DNA of 16,166 nt from JANQPA01 sp964628385. GTDB taxonomy: Bacteria > Bacteroidota > Bacteroidia > Chitinophagales > Saprospiraceae. The translations under genes were made by a program, and so were the position numbers. The notes under the pieces are model-generated. The model had not been told where the DNA came from. It did not search any database and saw only the letters and a list, made by a program, of their open reading frames with translations. Numbering within the stretch: position 1 is the stretch's first letter; every line of letters begins with the position of its first letter. Positions 14,312 through 16,166 of this stretch are shown here, in pieces. Location: positions 1 through 16,166 of the forward strand of contig CAZVOD010000097.1 of the NCBI GenBank assembly GCA_964628385.1, given 5' to 3'.

Positions 14312-16099
14312 GTGAAGCATCTATTCGTACTCAATAAATACTTCTTTAAATATCGCTGGCATTTTTTAGCAGGGATTCTCTTTGTTTCCCTTTCTAATTA
14401 TTTTCGGGTTTTACAACCCCAAATGATCAGAGAAGCCTTGGATTTAGTAGTCGACAACCTTGGTATGTACCAGCGGCTTGAAGGCATGGAGCTGCAAAAA
14501 GACTTTTTGAAGATCATCGGTAGTAATTTACTCTTCTTTGGTAGCCTCGTTTTGATCTTTGCCCTTATTATGGGAATATTTATGTATTTTATGCGCCAAA
14601 CGATTATCGTTATGTCCAGGTTGGTAGAGTACGATATGCGTAAAGAGATTTTTGCCCACTACGAGTCTTTGGATATCGGTTTTTATAAAAGAAACAAGAC
14701 TGGTGATTTGATGGCCAGAATAACAGAAGATGTCAATAAAGTGCGTATGTATCTCGGTCCGGCCGTACTCTATGGTATCAACTTGACTTCTTTGACAATT
14801 CTCGTCATTTACTCCATGCTAAGTGTAAGCGTAGAATTGACCCTTTATTGCCTGGCGCCACTTCCTATTTTATCCATTTCTATCTACTACGTGAGTAACC
14901 TCATTAATCAGCGTAGTACGACCATACAGCGCCAACTGTCAAAGATAAATAGCATTGCTCAGGAGGTTTATTCAGGCATAAGAGTAATCAAGGTCTACAC
15001 GCAGGAAAAAGCAATGACTCGCTATTTTGATGAAGAAAGTGAGAGATACAAAGAAAAATCGCTGGAACTTATTCAGGTCAATGCTTTTTTCTTTCCACTA
15101 ATGGTATTACTGATTGGCATCAGTACACTGCTGACGATTTATTTTGGAGGAATACAGGTAGTTAAAGGTAACATTACTCCCGGTAATATTGCGGAATTTG
15201 TTATTTATGTAAATATGCTGACCTGGCCGGTTACTGCTATCGGGTGGATTGCTTCTATTATCCAGCAGGCGGCGGCTTCCCAAAAAAGGATCAATGAATT
15301 TATGGATACAGCGCCGAGTGTTACCGATGTTGATGGCTACAGAGGAGCAATTAAAGGCCATATCTTGTTTGATAATGTTTCCTTTACTTATCCGGACACA
15401 GGTATTCAGGCATTGAAAAATATAAGCTTTGAGTTGCTACCCGGGCAAAAGATGGCTATCGTGGGAAAGACAGGCTCCGGGAAAACAACAATTGCGGATT
15501 TGCTGGTTCGAATGTACGATCACAGCTCTGGTACTATTAAGTTGGACGGAAAAACGCTAAAAGAACACAACTTGTCGAATCTGAGAAAAAGTATAGGATA
15601 TGTTCCTCAGGATGTCTTTCTTTTCTCTGATACAATAGCTAATAATATCGCCTTTGGAAATCGAGTTGCTGAACAGGCGGAAATCGAGCAATTTGCTAAG
15701 TATGCATCTGTATACGAAGATATCAAAGGTCTTTCTGATGGTTTTCAAACATTTGTCGGAGAGCGAGGAGTAAACCTTTCCGGTGGTCAGAAACAGCGAG
15801 TGTCTATTGCCAGGGCTTTGATCAAAAAACCGGATATGGTGATTCTGGACGACTGCCTCTCGGCCGTAGATACTAATACCGAAAAGCGGGTATTAAGCTA
15901 TTTTAGTGATGCTTTAGCTGATAAAACAGCTATCATTATTACACATCGAATCTATTCTATGCTGGAATTTGATAAGATAATCGTTCTCAACCAGGGAGAA
16001 ATCGTACAAGTAGGCAAGCATGAAGACCTGATCGAGCAGGAAGGCTATTATGCGGATATGTACGAAAAACAAAAAGCAGACGAAATTAGCGTGGAATAA
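14312..16099 (+). CDS. ABC exporter half-transporter (permease fused to ATPase)
   Basis: A 595-residue inner-membrane protein. The type IV-fold permease spans about 10-320 with six helices (first near 16-33, second near 72-95, last pair near 258-315). The ATPase spans about 345-585: Walker A GKTGSGKTT (385-393), Q-loop VPQD (431-434), signature LSGGQ (489-493), Walker B MVILDD (509-514), D-loop SAVD (517-520) and H-loop His545. The residue after the Walker B Asp is Asp514, not the catalytic Glu. The ILDDCLSAVDTNTEKR run resembles MdlA/BmrC/TM287-type subunits, which pair with a second half-transporter carrying Glu. That partner would be expected just downstream, past the window. It starts with GTG at 14312; the substrate (drug, lipid or peptide) cannot be told. 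Confidence 0.9.
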   Translation: MKHLFVLNKYFFKYRWHFLAGILFVSLSNYFRVLQPQMIREALDLVVDNLGMYQRLEGMELQKDFLKIIGSNLLFFGSLVLIFALIMGIFMYFMRQTIIVMSRLVEYDMRKEIFAHYESLDIGFYKRNKTGDLMARITEDVNKVRMYLGPAVLYGINLTSLTILVIYSMLSVSVELTLYCLAPLPILSISIYYVSNLINQRSTTIQRQLSKINSIAQEVYSGIRVIKVYTQEKAMTRYFDEESERYKEKSLELIQVNAFFFPLMVLLIGISTLLTIYFGGIQVVKGNITPGNIAEFVIYVNMLTWPVTAIGWIASIIQQAAASQKRINEFMDTAPSVTDVDGYRGAIKGHILFDNVSFTYPDTGIQALKNISFELLPGQKMAIVGKTGSGKTTIADLLVRMYDHSSGTIKLDGKTLKEHNLSNLRKSIGYVPQDVFLFSDTIANNIAFGNRVAEQAEIEQFAKYASVYEDIKGLSDGFQTFVGERGVNLSGGQKQRVSIARALIKKPDMVILDDCLSAVDTNTEKRVLSYFSDALADKTAIIITHRIYSMLEFDKIIVLNQGEIVQVGKHEDLIEQEGYYADMYEKQKADEISVE

Positions 16100-16119
16100 G
16101 TTTACATTTTGTGTAACTA

Positions 16120-16134
16120 TTCAGCAAAGCTGAA
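16120..16134 (+). other. Short hairpin after the ABC gene
   Basis: A perfect 6-bp stem TTCAGC/GCTGAA with a 3-nt loop, 20 nt after the stop codon. No T-run follows, so termination is doubtful. Confidence 0.3.
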
Positions 16135-16153
16135 AATTTAGGAAAATAATATT

Positions 16154-16161
16154 TATTTTTG
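16154..16161 (+). promoter_or_regulatory. Possible -7 box at the window edge
   Basis: TATTTTTG matches TAnnTTTG in the last bases and may belong to the next gene. AT-rich context makes chance matches easy. Confidence 0.25.
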
Positions 16162-16166
16162 GGGAT

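Overview
The window looks like ordinary chromosome of a Bacteroidota species. A Saprospiria-type lineage is my guess, not something I can show. The support is an AT-rich background, several TAnnTTTG-type -7 boxes upstream of genes, mostly weak Shine-Dalgarno sites, a SusC/RagA-style plug signature, and short lipoproteins and CsgG-like proteins of a Bacteroidota kind. No tRNA, rRNA or CRISPR array was seen.

Layout: 1-592 holds no gene I can support. At 593-2995 lies an ergothioneine pair, egtB (sulfoxide synthase) and egtD (histidine trimethylase), with a strong hairpin between them and a terminator after them. At 3235-3687 is a small lipoprotein that is only a TonB-receptor plug domain, convergent with a radical SAM protein of unknown function (3694-4992, minus). 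At 5230-5460 is a tiny two-helix membrane protein. Its 3' end overlaps a REP-associated tyrosine transposase (RAYT, 5438-6124, minus). The RAYT is bracketed by related palindromic repeats: an inverted pair inside its own 3' coding end, and a tandem 15-bp palindrome upstream that falls inside the start region of a patatin-like phospholipase (6171-7037, plus). This REP/RAYT module, embedded in the coding ends of two genes, is the most interesting part of the window.

At 7182-10322 is a two-gene envelope operon: a CsgG-like/TPR/SH3 protein and a large secreted protein with an LPP20-like N-terminus. It has a -7 box and a structured leader upstream and a terminator downstream. Next come an unrecognised 74-aa protein, Sua5/TsaC-type threonylcarbamoyl-AMP synthase (10649-11602), and a convergent STAS/SpoIIAA-like protein whose stop codon overlaps that of sua5. 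At 12183-12844 a lipocalin-like lipoprotein and a three-helix membrane protein form a tight pair. They are convergent with class I fructose-1,6-bisphosphatase (13079-14098, minus), with two hairpins between them. Divergent from fbp, across an intergenic region with a 9-bp inverted repeat, is a full-length ABC exporter half-transporter (14312-16099). Its Walker B Glu is replaced by Asp, as in the degenerate subunit of heterodimeric exporters.

How the genes relate: apart from egtB/egtD, the CsgG/LPP20-like pair, the lipoprotein/membrane pair and the REP/RAYT module, the genes look like independent housekeeping or envelope units. I see no single pathway running across the window.
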